This document shows, piece by piece, positions 1 to 8,068 of a DNA stretch of 64,000 nt. Origin of the DNA: Methylobacterium platani (GTDB lineage Bacteria; Pseudomonadota; Alphaproteobacteria; Rhizobiales; Beijerinckiaceae); the NCBI RefSeq assembly GCF_001653715.1, contig NZ_LWHQ01000006.1:62001-126000 (forward strand), read 5' to 3'. How positions within the stretch are numbered: the first letter of the stretch is position 1; each line of letters begins with the position of its first letter. The notes beneath the pieces are model-generated. The model had not been told where the DNA came from. It was given only the letters and a program-made list of their open reading frames with translations, and searched no databases. A program made the position numbers and the translations under genes.

Positions 1-1439
1 GACAGCGAGCGGCCGCGCTCGCCGATCACCGTGTCGAGCCCGTCGGGCTGGCGCGCCATGAACTCCGAGGCCTGGGCGCGGTCGAGGGCGTCGAGCATCT
101 CGGCGTCGGTGGCGTCGGGCCGGCCGACCTGGAGGTTCTCGCGGATCGAGCGGGCGAACAGCATCGGCTCCTGGAACACCACGCCGATGTTGTGGCGCAG
201 GGACGAGAGGCCGATATCGCGAAGATCCTCGCCGTCGATGCGGATCGTGCCGGCATCGGGGTCGAAGGCGCGGTGGAGTAAGCCCAGCGTCGTCGACTTG
301 CCGGACCCCGTGGTGCCGACGAGGGCCACGGTCTCGCCGGCCCGCGCCGTGAACGACACCCCGTCGAGGGCCGGGCGGCGGCCGTCGTAGGAAAAGCGCA
401 CGTCCTCGAAGGCCACGTCGCCGGTGAGACGCGCCACCGCCTTGGCGCCGGGCCGGTCGTGGACCGCCGGGACGGTGTCGAGGATCTCGAAGAATTCCTG
501 CATCTTCGGCGCCTGCAGGAAGACGCCGTTGACGAAGGCGACGACCTGGTCGAGCCGGGCGACCAGCATGGTGGCGAGGCTCATGAACGACACCACGTCG
601 CCGACGGTGGCCATCCCGTGGCCGTGCAGCACGATGCCGGTGACGAAGATCGCCGTCATGGTCAGGGTCGCGGAGGCGCGGGTGGCGACCGAGGCCAGCG
701 CCCACCACGACAGGACCGGGATCTGGGCGGCGAGCAGGTCGCGGATGATGCCGTGCATCGCCTCCTTCTCGGCCTTGGCGCGGGTGAAGGACTGGATCAC
801 CGCGACGTTGCCGAGCGCGTCCGAGGCGTGGGCGGCGAGGCCCGAATGATAGGCCTCGACCTTGCCCTGCAGGGATTCGGTGCGGCGCAGGACGAAGGTG
901 GTGAGGGTCGTGAACACCACCATCAGGGCGACCAGGATCGAGCCGAGCTGCCAGTTGAGGAACAGCGTCAGCGGCAGCAGCACGACGAGGGAGACGAGCG
1001 CGGCGCAATGGTCGCGGAAGAAGCCGAGCCAGGTCGCCGCCATGCCGCTCGTGCCCTCCAGCATCGCCTTCAGCACCCGGCCGGAATGGTTGGCCGAGTG
1101 GAAGGCGAGCGGCAGGTCGAGGACGTGCTCGAAGTAGTTCGCCATCGCCGAGAGCCGGCTGCGATGGGTGAGCCGGTCGGCGTGGAGCGCGATCAGGACG
1201 CCGGCGCCGATCGAGAACAGCCCGAACCCGACCCAGGCGGCGACGAGGGCGAGCAGGCCCGACGTGCCGGCGCCGCCGGCCGGCAGGTGGGTGAGCCGGT
1301 CGATGATGCGGCCGAACAGCACCGGCTCGGCGAAGGCCGCCACCGCCAGCGCGACGTTGGCGGCGGCCAGAAGTGCGCCGAGGCGCAGGTCGGGCCCGAG
1401 CTGGCCCATGACCCGAACGTAGAGCCTGATCAACCGCAT
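1..1439 (-). CDS. ndvA: Cyclic beta-glucan ABC exporter, fused permease/ATPase (NdvA/ChvA family), C-terminus cut by window edge
   Basis: The reverse strand translates without a stop from an ATG at 1439 (MRLIRLYVRVMGQLG) to the window edge, giving about 479 residues. Residues about 10-320 form an ABC-transporter membrane domain with several hydrophobic spans. A nucleotide-binding domain follows, with a Walker A motif VGTTGSGKST near residue 375 and a Q-loop segment VVFQEPMLFARSIREN. The visible end, GERGRSLS, stops just before the ABC signature, so roughly 100 residues are missing. The N-terminal stretch FAEPVLFGRIID and the overall order match the NdvA/ChvA exporters that move cyclic beta-1,2-glucan to the periplasm of rhizobia. 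The glucan substrate is inferred from family resemblance; a generic lipid-A or peptide exporter is less likely. It is transcribed away from motA. Confidence 0.85.
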   Translation of the reverse strand, partial: MRLIRLYVRVMGQLGPDLRLGALLAAANVALAVAAFAEPVLFGRIIDRLTHLPAGGAGTSGLLALVAAWVGFGLFSIGAGVLIALHADRLTHRSRLSAMANYFEHVLDLPLAFHSANHSGRVLKAMLEGTSGMAATWLGFFRDHCAALVSLVVLLPLTLFLNWQLGSILVALMVVFTTLTTFVLRRTESLQGKVEAYHSGLAAHASDALGNVAVIQSFTRAKAEKEAMHGIIRDLLAAQIPVLSWWALASVATRASATLTMTAIFVTGIVLHGHGMATVGDVVSFMSLATMLVARLDQVVAFVNGVFLQAPKMQEFFEILDTVPAVHDRPGAKAVARLTGDVAFEDVRFSYDGRRPALDGVSFTARAGETVALVGTTGSGKSTTLGLLHRAFDPDAGTIRIDGEDLRDIGLSSLRHNIGVVFQEPMLFARSIRENLQVGRPDATDAEMLDALDRAQASEFMARQPDGLDTVIGERGRSL

Positions 1440-1720
1440 CGACGGTGAACCCTGATGAGATGCCCTTGTGACGCGGCCCGGGCCCTTGCCCGCCGCCTGC
1501 CCCGCGCGCGGCCTGTTGTGGCGGCCGTTCGATCGCATGGTCGTCTCTATGACAGATCCTCGCTGAACGGGGCATGACGGCGAGGGGTCGAGGCAGCGGC
1601 ATTTTTACCGTTCGTTGACCGTGTTCGCCGTAGCGTCCGAGCCAGGACACACGCGCCGCCTCGGCGACGTGCCCCGCAGGCGCGGGGCCGCGCGACGGCG
1701 CATGAAGGGGCCGCCCACAG

Positions 1721-2494
1721 ATGGATATCGCAACCGGCGCCGGCCTCGTCGGCGGCATCGCGGTCGTGTTCGTGCTCATCATGATCGACGGCGGCAACTT
1801 CGCCGCCTATTTCGACAAGCACGCGGTGATCGTGATCTTCGGCGGCGCCACCGCCGCCACCATGCTGCGGTTCCCGTTCTCGGTCATCGTCCACGGCGTG
1901 CCGATGGGCCTGCGCTACGCCTTCAACATGCGGGCGATCCGCCCGCGCGAGCTGATCGACGAGATCACCAAGATCGCCGACGTGGTGAAGCGCCAGGGCC
2001 CGATGGCGCTCGAGAGCCTCGAGATCTCGGACCCGTTCCTGGCGCAGGGCGTGCGCTACATCGCCGACGGCTACGACCGCGAGTTCATCCGCGACACGAT
2101 GGAGCGCGACCGCGACAACTTCCTGATGCACCTCGACGAGGGATCGAAGGTGTACCGCGCCTTCGGCGACTGCGCCCCGGCCTGGGGCATGATCGGCACG
2201 ATTCTCGGCATGGTGACGATGTTCGCCAACATGTCCGACCCCTCGAAGCTCGGCCCCGCCATGGCGACCGCCTTGCTCGCCACCCTGTACGGCGCGCTGA
2301 TCGCCAACATGATCACCCTGCCGATCGCCGACAAGCTGCACGTCAAGCTCGAGGAGGAGGACGTCTCGCGCTCCCTCATCATCGACGGGGTGCTGCTGAT
2401 CCGCGATGCCAAGAGCGCCTCGCTGGTGCGCGAGATGCTGATCGCCTACCTGCCCCACAACCATCGCGACGAGATGGCCGCCGAGGCGGCCTGA
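1721..2494 (+). CDS. motA: MotA/PomA-type motor stator channel subunit
   Basis: This 257-residue protein has four predicted membrane spans and the typical MotA family layout: two N-terminal helices, a cytoplasmic loop (about residues 55-145) and two C-terminal helices. The conserved segment GDCAPAWGMIGTILGMV near residue 150 holds the channel-lining proline, and GPAMATALLATLYGAL follows. The short length and the starting pattern MDIATGAGLVGG resemble PomA/MotP (sodium type) more than the longer proton-type MotA. It forms a stator with the product of the next gene, 40 bp downstream, and would couple ion flow to flagellar rotation or another motor. The start at 1721 has AGGGG about 10 nt upstream. 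No other flagellar genes are visible here, so a non-flagellar use cannot be excluded. Confidence 0.85.
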   Translation: MDIATGAGLVGGIAVVFVLIMIDGGNFAAYFDKHAVIVIFGGATAATMLRFPFSVIVHGVPMGLRYAFNMRAIRPRELIDEITKIADVVKRQGPMALESLEISDPFLAQGVRYIADGYDREFIRDTMERDRDNFLMHLDEGSKVYRAFGDCAPAWGMIGTILGMVTMFANMSDPSKLGPAMATALLATLYGALIANMITLPIADKLHVKLEEEDVSRSLIIDGVLLIRDAKSASLVREMLIAYLPHNHRDEMAAEAA

Positions 2495-2534
2495 GGCCGC
2501 CGGCGGCCCCACGTCCTTCCGGGAGAACTGAGCG

Positions 2535-3368
2535 GTGGCCAAGAAGAAGCGCGGCGGGGCCCATGGCGGCCACGGCTGGTTCGTGACCTTCGCGGACCTG
2601 ATGGCGCTGTTGATGAGCTTCTTCGTGATGATCGCCGCCTACTCGACCCAGGACCAGAAGAAGCTCCAGGCGGTGGCCGGCTCGATGCGCGACGCCTTCG
2701 GCACCAACCGGGAATCGCGCTTCAACGGCATCATCGCGAAGGACGGCCTGCCCTCGGCGACCAAGCTGCGCGACGTCCGCGACATCCCGCCCGAGAAGGC
2801 CTCGGACCGGGCCGAGCCGCCCTCGGACGACGAGGTCCTGGCCGACGGCGTCCAGCACAACGCCTACAAGGACGGCTTCGGCCTCGCCATGACCTCCCTG
2901 CGCCAGGCGCTGCAGGACCTGCCCGAGATCGCCGAACTGTCGAAGAGCATCGTGATCGAGGTGACGGCGCGCGGCCTCGACATCTCGCTCGTCGACCAGG
3001 ACAACCGCTCGATGTTCCCGGAGGGCTCGACCCGGCCCAACGACCGCACCCGCCAGGTGCTGGAGCGGATCGTCCCGACCCTGCGCCGGCTGCCGAACCG
3101 CATCGCGGTCACCGGCTACACCGCCGCCGACCGCCCCGGCCGCCGCCCCGCCGCCCCGCCCTGGGAGCTCTCCGCCGGCCGCGCGATCAGCGTGCGCGAG
3201 ATCCTGGCCGGCAACGGCCTGCCCGGCGACCGCTTCGCCTCGGTGTCGGGCAAAGCCGACACCGAACCGCTGTTCCCCGACAACCCGTACCTGCCGGCGA
3301 ACCGGCGGGTGACGGTGACGCTGCTCAACGAGGCGCCGCCGACGCCGCGGGGGGTGGGCTTCCCGTAA
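2535..3368 (+). CDS. motB: MotB/PomB-type stator subunit with OmpA-like peptidoglycan-binding domain
   Basis: This 277-residue protein starts at a GTG with GGGAG upstream. One membrane helix lies at about residues 16-36 in the sequence TFADLMALLMSFFVMIAAYS; Asp21 is the conserved ion-binding aspartate. The TFADLM..LLM.FFV pattern is closer to PomB/MotS than to proton-type MotB. After a plug/linker region, residues about 150-265 form an OmpA-like domain (VTGYTAAD, WELSAGRA, NRRVTVTLL) that anchors the stator to peptidoglycan. There is an unusual proline/arginine-rich insertion (PGRRPAAPP) in the OmpA loop. It is co-transcribed with the channel subunit directly upstream. Sodium coupling is inferred from sequence resemblance only. 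Confidence 0.85.
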   Translation: MAKKKRGGAHGGHGWFVTFADLMALLMSFFVMIAAYSTQDQKKLQAVAGSMRDAFGTNRESRFNGIIAKDGLPSATKLRDVRDIPPEKASDRAEPPSDDEVLADGVQHNAYKDGFGLAMTSLRQALQDLPEIAELSKSIVIEVTARGLDISLVDQDNRSMFPEGSTRPNDRTRQVLERIVPTLRRLPNRIAVTGYTAADRPGRRPAAPPWELSAGRAISVREILAGNGLPGDRFASVSGKADTEPLFPDNPYLPANRRVTVTLLNEAPPTPRGVGFP

Positions 3369-3930
3369 GCCGGTCCCGTCGGCCGTCCGCCGCGTCATCG
3401 GCCGGGCCCGGGACCCGGTCGGAGCGAGACATGCGGGCTGGAGCGCCGCCCGATCGCGTTGCAATCGAACGCGGTTCCTGGTCTTTGATTTCGCCGCATT
3501 TTCTTCGACGACGCCGTGTTCACTTCGTCGACGAAAATGCCTTATCCTCGAATCATCATGCTCGCGGGCTCATTCATTCGAGCCGGCCCTCGCGTGTCAG
3601 ATCGCTCACGACGCAGAGACCGTTACCTAGACCGGTGACGGCGGCGCTTCATCCCTAGGGATGACACCCGATTCGATGAACGTAAGGTGCGAGAATTTTC
3701 CAGCCTTGCGGGCCCTAATATCCTTGTTCATAATCGAAGTGCGACATAGCGCCTTGGGAGCTTCCATGCTTGTCTCGTGTGACCCACATGGACAGGTAGC
3801 CGCTGGGATGATGTGGAGCTAGGCATGACGAATGCTAAAAGATGCAAACTTTTAGTCTTCCAATTGCTTAAAATACAAGGCTCGGTGAGCGTTGTGACAT
3901 CTGCAGCCGCTTCAACATAGGAGGTCGCGT
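3369..3930. other. Non-coding region downstream of motB, becoming AT-rich
   Basis: I see no convincing gene here. The first part keeps the local high GC and contains the 18-bp imperfect hairpin listed separately. From about 3660 onward the sequence becomes distinctly AT-richer, with A/T runs unlike the flanking genes, and continues into the mini-ORF, terminator and membrane-protein gene that follow. Around 3740-3830 short complementary words (for example CCATG...CATGG and CTTGTC...GACAGG) suggest some RNA structure, so part of a leader or small RNA transcript is possible. ORFs of 75-96 codons on either strand have no recognisable features. Confidence 0.4.
3496..3540. repeat. Imperfect inverted repeat (18-bp arms) downstream of motB
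   Basis: Left arm GCATTTTCTTCGACGACG (3496-3513) and right arm CTTCGTCGACGAAAATGC (3523-3540) match at 16 of 18 positions around a 9-nt loop. It lies about 130 bp past the motB stop. It lacks a T-run on the plus strand, so it may be an operator, a processing hairpin or a factor-dependent terminator. Confidence 0.6.
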
Positions 3931-3957
3931 ATGCGTCGCGATATTCCCTGGACCTGA
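3931..3957 (+). CDS. Candidate 8-codon leader peptide ORF (MRRDIPWT)
   Basis: An ATG at 3931 is preceded by a perfect Shine-Dalgarno core AGGAGGT (3919-3925) at 5-nt spacing and runs eight codons to a TGA at 3955-3957. Such a strong ribosome-binding site in an otherwise non-coding AT-rich stretch is notable. It ends 22 nt before a strong intrinsic terminator that sits directly in front of the next gene, an arrangement that resembles transcription attenuation by a leader peptide. No amino-acid run points to a specific regulatory signal. The function is inference. Confidence 0.4.
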   Translation: MRRDIPWT

Positions 3958-3979
3958 GTTCCAGAAAATTTAAAACTGG

Positions 3980-4008
3980 CCCCTGCCGCAACGTCGGCGG
4001 GGGTTTTT
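3980..4008 (+). terminator. Strong intrinsic terminator/attenuator overlapping the leader of the 4012 gene
   Basis: Arms CCCCTGCCG (3980-3988) and CGGCGGGGG (3995-4003) pair over 9 bp with one G-T wobble around a 6-nt loop, followed by TTTTT (4004-4008). The ATG of the next gene begins three bases later, so the hairpin also covers its G-rich ribosome-binding region. Just upstream, CTGGA/TCCAG and CCAG/CTGG can form alternative, mutually exclusive short stems that would compete with the terminator. Confidence 0.65.
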
Positions 4009-4011
4009 GCC

Positions 4012-4737
4012 ATGACAATGACGTTCTCCGAAATCCTGGAATGGCTGCTTGGTGTATCTGATATAAAAGAAATAAAACAAGGCTACGCGGTTATAATTTC
4101 ATCGACCGTTGTCGTCATCGGATGGTATTTTACAAGGATAGGACAGGCGAAAAGCGACAGAGTCAAAAATACGGCAGGCTTCGTCACGGTTCTCAGGGAC
4201 AAGGAACTGGCGGATGCGCGCCAGCAGATCGCAGACATCGTCAACAATCGGCAGGAGTTCGTGCAAGGCAAAACCGCACAATCACTTGCCATGTCAAAGA
4301 TATTAGCCCATCTCGAATATCAGTCCGCATCAGTCAGACTGGGACTGATCTCTGAAAGTTTCATCGATAAGACAGAAAGAACTTTCATACACACCGTATT
4401 TCGTAGCTGCTCCAAGCACGTACACAAGATGCGATTGGAAAGAAAATCGAAAACGATCTACGAAAACCTTGAAATGCTTTATATTCGATCGTTTATCGGT
4501 CGGATGAACCCGGTCATTCAGCTAATAGAGCTCATCACGGGCCGCCCCCAGTTCTATCTCAGCCTGCTGGATTTCAAGCTAAAATATTTTTTCATCAGAA
4601 ATATCAATCATCTCGACAGGGACTATCTCCTGGAAGATTGGTTCAGGACAAAGAAATGCGCTTCCAATTTTAAGAGGCTGACCCTGCTGCTGGTCACGCT
4701 GACCGTCCTGATCGCGATCTTCTACAAGAGCCGGTGA
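4012..4737 (+). CDS. Unassigned AT-rich two-helix membrane protein (possibly DUF4760-like)
   Basis: This 241-residue protein is not confidently recognised. A hydrophobic helix lies near residues 24-40 (AVIISSTVVVIGWYF) and a second at the very C-terminus (LTLLLVTLTVLIAIFY). Between them is a charged, mostly helical region containing NTAGFVTVLRDKELADAR and LAHLEYQSASVRLGLISESFIDK. That pattern recalls DUF4760-type proteins, which have an N-terminal helix and a conserved glutamate/glycine stretch, but the match is weak. Codon use is unlike the neighbours, with many AAA, ATA and TTT codons, which suggests horizontal transfer. The start at 4012 or 4018 (second Met) cannot be decided, because the ribosome-binding region is inside the terminator hairpin. 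Confidence 0.7.
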   Translation: MTMTFSEILEWLLGVSDIKEIKQGYAVIISSTVVVIGWYFTRIGQAKSDRVKNTAGFVTVLRDKELADARQQIADIVNNRQEFVQGKTAQSLAMSKILAHLEYQSASVRLGLISESFIDKTERTFIHTVFRSCSKHVHKMRLERKSKTIYENLEMLYIRSFIGRMNPVIQLIELITGRPQFYLSLLDFKLKYFFIRNINHLDRDYLLEDWFRTKKCASNFKRLTLLLVTLTVLIAIFYKSR

Positions 4738-4740
4738 CGG

Positions 4741-4797
4741 GGCCCCGGTCCGGCGAAACGCCCCCGCCGGAGGACCGATCCCGCTCGGTCCGGGGCC
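4741..4797. terminator. GC-rich hairpin between convergent genes
   Basis: GGCCCCGG (4741-4748) pairs with CCGGGGCC (4790-4797), and inside it GGACCGA/TCGGTCC forms a second 7-bp stem. It lies between the stop of the 4012 gene and the stop of the convergent CAP-domain gene. There is no clear T-run, so termination is inferred from position. Confidence 0.35.
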
Positions 4798-4841
4798 GGC
4801 ATCCGCCGGTCGCCGCCCCCCTGGGATCCTCGATCCGTCCC

Positions 4842-5375
4842 CTACTTGGCCACCAGCAAAGCCCAGTACACCTTGTACTTAGACCCCGGCGCATAGGCCG
4901 TCGCGATCCCCATCCGGGTCGCCGTCGGATCGAGCATCACGGCGTTGTGGGGCGGGCTCTCGCGCCATCCCGAAAAGGCCTCCGCCAGCGTGTGGTAGCC
5001 GGCCGAGAGGTTGGCGGCGGGCTCCGGGTAGCCCATCCGGGCCGCGACCGTCTTGACGATGTCGGCCTGGCTCGGGCGGCCGGCGGCGGCCATGGCGGCG
5101 GTCTCGGTCTCGGCGAGGCGCTGGAGGCCGGGGTCGAGGGCGAGCGGCGGCAGACCCTTGTTGCGGCGGTAGGCGGCGATCATGTCGCGGGCGGCGTCGG
5201 CGTCGATCTGCGCGCCGCTCGCCGCCATCGGCCAGTACAGGCTCGGTCCCGCCGGGCCGAGCGCCGGCGCCCGCGTCGCCTCGGTCGCCGCGCAGGCGGC
5301 GAGGGAGAGCGGCAGAGCCAGGATCGCGACCCGCTTGACGGCGAGGCGCCTCAGCGCGGCGGGAGGGAGTGTCAC
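4842..5375 (-). CDS. CAP/SCP-domain (YkwD-like) lipoprotein
   Basis: The protein has 177 residues if translation starts at the GTG at 5375, which overlaps the stop of the upstream channel gene as GTGA; a start at GTG 5339 (VKRVAILAL) is also possible. The N-terminus carries a lipoprotein signal (LALPLSLAAC), so the protein is probably membrane-anchored and periplasmic. Residues about 60-177 form a CAP domain, with a helix of the type AARDMIAAYRRNKGLPPL and the conserved C-terminal block SPPHNAVMLDPTATRMGIA. CAP proteins of bacteria (YkwD type) have poorly known roles. The translational overlap indicates co-expression with the mechanosensitive channel. Confidence 0.85.
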   Translation of the reverse strand: MTLPPAALRRLAVKRVAILALPLSLAACAATEATRAPALGPAGPSLYWPMAASGAQIDADAARDMIAAYRRNKGLPPLALDPGLQRLAETETAAMAAAGRPSQADIVKTVAARMGYPEPAANLSAGYHTLAEAFSGWRESPPHNAVMLDPTATRMGIATAYAPGSKYKVYWALLVAK

Positions 5376-8068
5376 GGCACGGTCTCGGGGGTTCGGCGGC
5401 GCTCGGCCTCGGGCTCGGGCCGGGCCTCGCCCGGGCTCTCGGGGCGGAAGGCGGCAGGATTGGTCATGCGGGCGATGTGCCCCATGGCGTCCTGCATCGC
5501 GTCCAGCCCCTGAACCGTGACGATGCTCGATCCGGGACCGAGATTGGGGATGAGCCCGCCTTCGGACAAGGTCTTGAACACCGCGAAGTTGAGATCGCTC
5601 TGCACTTTCGCCTGCGAACCGACGTCGGTGATCATCGCGACCAGCTCGAACTCGAGGAAGGGGTCGCCGATCTTGCGGAACACCACCCGGGGCGGCGGCT
5701 CCTTGAGCACGTCGGGATGGGCCTTGGCACAACCGGCGATCAGCTCGGCGGCGTGGACCGGGTCCTGGTTGCGCAGGACGCTCACCGTGATGGTGACCCG
5801 GCCGGTGCGGTCGCCCCGCACCCGGTTCTTCACCACGCCGGAGATCAGGTTCGAGTTCGGCACGATCACCGCCGAGCGGTCGAAGGTCTGGATCTCGGTC
5901 GAGCGCACGCTGATGCGGCGGACATAGCCCTCGTTGTCGCCGATCACCACGAGGTCGCCGACCCGGATCGGCCGCTCCCAGAGCAGCAGCAGGCCGGAGA
6001 CGAAGTTGTTGACGATCGATTGCAGGCCGAAGCCGATACCGACCGACAGCGCGCCGGCCACGATGGTCAGCTTCTCCAGGCTCAGGCCCAGATACGAGAA
6101 GGCGAGCGCCAGGGTGAGCAGGAAGCCGACATAGCCGCTCACCGTCGAGATCGAGTTGCGCAGGCCCGGGTCGAGGTCGGTCGCCGGCAGGTAGGTGTTC
6201 TCGAGCCAGCGCTGCACCGCCTTGGTGATGACGAGGCCGAGCGTGAACAGCCCGATGGCCAGCGCGATCGTCGAGAGCGAGATCGTCACCCCGCCGACGG
6301 TGAAGCCGAAGAACGCCGCCTGGGCCCAGGCGAAGATGTCGGTCGAATCGACGCCCCAGGAGGCGAGCAGCAGCACGCCGGCGGCGGTGAGCAGCACCAC
6401 CCGGACGAAGCCCGAGATCAGCACCGCGATCTGGTTGAGCGAGCGCTTGCGCAGGCCCGTATTGGCCTGCAGCGCCGTGGCGATGCGCGAATCGTCCTGG
6501 AGGGCCGAGCTCACCACGGCGTCGACGCTCGAGATCGCCAGGTAGAGGAGCGCCGCGGCGATCGCGGTCCACATCAGCTGGTCGATCAGGAACGACGACA
6601 GGGCGATGTAGCCGACGAGCGCCGAGACGCCGATCGCCGCCACCACGATCCAGCCGAGGATACGCAAGGGGCCGCCGATGCCGGCGGTGGCTTCGGTCGC
6701 GATGTAGGGGCCGAGGCAGGCCTCGTCGGTCTCGGCGCGCGCCGCGAACCGGCGCAGGCCCTCCGCGAGCACCACGGCGACCACCGCGGCGAACACCCCC
6801 TTGGTGACGATGGTGATCGGCAGGCTGACCGAGATGCCCTCGTTCAGCCCCTCGATGGTGCGGCCGACCGCGATCACCGACGCGATGGCGATGATCAGGC
6901 GGTTGAGCCGGTCGGCGGTGGCGTCGGTCATCGCGACGAGGCGCCAGGCCGGGCGGTCGGGCGAGAGCAGCGCGTCGGCCATCGCCTCGACCACCGCCAC
7001 GAAGGCGAGCGAGGCGACGATGCGGTGGGCCGCCGGCAGGAGGCGCAGCGGCAGGAGCCCGGTGACGTCGAGGGTATAGCCGACGAGGAAGCTGCCGAGC
7101 ACCGCCGGCACCGCGCCGACGAGGAAGACCCGCCAGGCCGCCAGCACCCGGGCGTAGCGGGTCGGCTGGGCGTCCGTCGACGAGCGGTGCCCGACCCGCG
7201 GGGCGATGTGCCGGCGCCCGATATAGAGCGCCACCGACACGCCGATCGCGAGCGCGAGCAGGAACAGGTTGAGCGGCGTGCCCCGGCGCTGGACCTGGGC
7301 CACGGACTCGTCGACCGAACTCTTGAGCGCCCGCAGATCGCGGTCGAGGTCGCTCGCCGCGCGCATCCACAGGTTCGGGCTCACCAGGCCGTCGGTGCGC
7401 TCGAACAGGGCGCGGGTGAAGGCGGCGCGGCGCCGGTTGCTGATCTGGTCGGTGATCTGCTCGCTCTGGACGAGCAGCGAGCGGGCGAGCCGCAGGGTGT
7501 CGTCGATCTCGGCGACGCCGGCCTCGCGCTGGGCCCGCTCCTGGGCCACGTCGGCGCCCTCGGGCTCCTTCGGCTTGGGCCCGAGCTGGGTCAGCCGCTC
7601 CTTGGCGGCGTCGAGCCGGGGCCCGAGCTGGTCGATGACCTGGCGCAGCCGGTCGGCCACCGCCGGGATGCCGTCGCGCAGGAGCGCGAGGTCGTCCTTG
7701 TTCAGCTCCCGGTGGGTGAGGGCCTGCTCGCGCTGGTCGAGGTCGGCCTTCTCGGCGTCGAGCTGGGCGCGGATCTGCTTGATCTGCTCGGAGATCGGGG
7801 TCTGCGGCGCGGGCTTGGCAGGTTCCTTGGCCGGTTCGGCCGCGGCGGGCTGGCCGGCGGCGGGCTGGGCACCGGATTTCGCGTCGGCCTTGGGGTCAGC
7901 CTTGGGATCGGCCTTCGCGTCGGCCTTCGCGTCGGCCTTGCCGGCGGGCGCCTGGGCGACGACCGCCCGCTCCGGCTTCGCCGCGTGTCCCTGCGCCGCC
8001 GCGAGCCCGGGGCTCAGAAGAGCGGCCGCCAGGGCGATCGTCCATCGGCGAAGCTGTCTCATGCGCAT
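5372..8068 (-). CDS. Large MscS-family mechanosensitive channel with DUF3772-type periplasmic N-terminus
   Basis: This 898-residue protein starts with a cleavable signal peptide (LSPGLAAAQG). A low-complexity stretch of repeated ADAK/ADPK tetrapeptides and Ala/Pro-rich sequence follows. Residues about 90-270 are coiled-coil rich (DUF3772 type). Then come about eight to eleven membrane spans, and an MscS pore/beta domain at about residues 690-860 (GIGFGLQSIVNNFVSGLLLLWERPIRVGD, then VIGDNEGYVRRISVRSTEIQTFDRS). It resembles the MscK/DUF3772 class rather than small MscS. It should open under membrane tension during hypo-osmotic shock. It is co-transcribed with the overlapping CAP lipoprotein. 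The 600-bp region upstream should hold its promoter. Confidence 0.88.
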   Translation of the reverse strand: MRMRQLRRWTIALAAALLSPGLAAAQGHAAKPERAVVAQAPAGKADAKADAKADPKADPKADAKSGAQPAAGQPAAAEPAKEPAKPAPQTPISEQIKQIRAQLDAEKADLDQREQALTHRELNKDDLALLRDGIPAVADRLRQVIDQLGPRLDAAKERLTQLGPKPKEPEGADVAQERAQREAGVAEIDDTLRLARSLLVQSEQITDQISNRRRAAFTRALFERTDGLVSPNLWMRAASDLDRDLRALKSSVDESVAQVQRRGTPLNLFLLALAIGVSVALYIGRRHIAPRVGHRSSTDAQPTRYARVLAAWRVFLVGAVPAVLGSFLVGYTLDVTGLLPLRLLPAAHRIVASLAFVAVVEAMADALLSPDRPAWRLVAMTDATADRLNRLIIAIASVIAVGRTIEGLNEGISVSLPITIVTKGVFAAVVAVVLAEGLRRFAARAETDEACLGPYIATEATAGIGGPLRILGWIVVAAIGVSALVGYIALSSFLIDQLMWTAIAAALLYLAISSVDAVVSSALQDDSRIATALQANTGLRKRSLNQIAVLISGFVRVVLLTAAGVLLLASWGVDSTDIFAWAQAAFFGFTVGGVTISLSTIALAIGLFTLGLVITKAVQRWLENTYLPATDLDPGLRNSISTVSGYVGFLLTLALAFSYLGLSLEKLTIVAGALSVGIGFGLQSIVNNFVSGLLLLWERPIRVGDLVVIGDNEGYVRRISVRSTEIQTFDRSAVIVPNSNLISGVVKNRVRGDRTGRVTITVSVLRNQDPVHAAELIAGCAKAHPDVLKEPPPRVVFRKIGDPFLEFELVAMITDVGSQAKVQSDLNFAVFKTLSEGGLIPNLGPGSSIVTVQGLDAMQDAMGHIARMTNPAAFRPESPGEARPEPEAERRRTPETVP
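7878..7937. repeat. Five 12-bp tandem repeats inside the MscS-family gene
   Basis: Five consecutive 12-bp units of the type TTCGCGTCGGCC (variants TTGGGGTCAGCC and TTGGGATCGGCC) encode the ADAK/ADPK tetrapeptide repeat just after the signal peptide. Unit length is a multiple of three, so copy-number change would stay in frame. Confidence 0.85.

Noticed and set aside
3728..4018. A 96-codon minus-strand ORF across the AT-rich leader
   Set aside because: It runs antisense through the terminator hairpin and mini-ORF and has no domain or ribosome-binding site.
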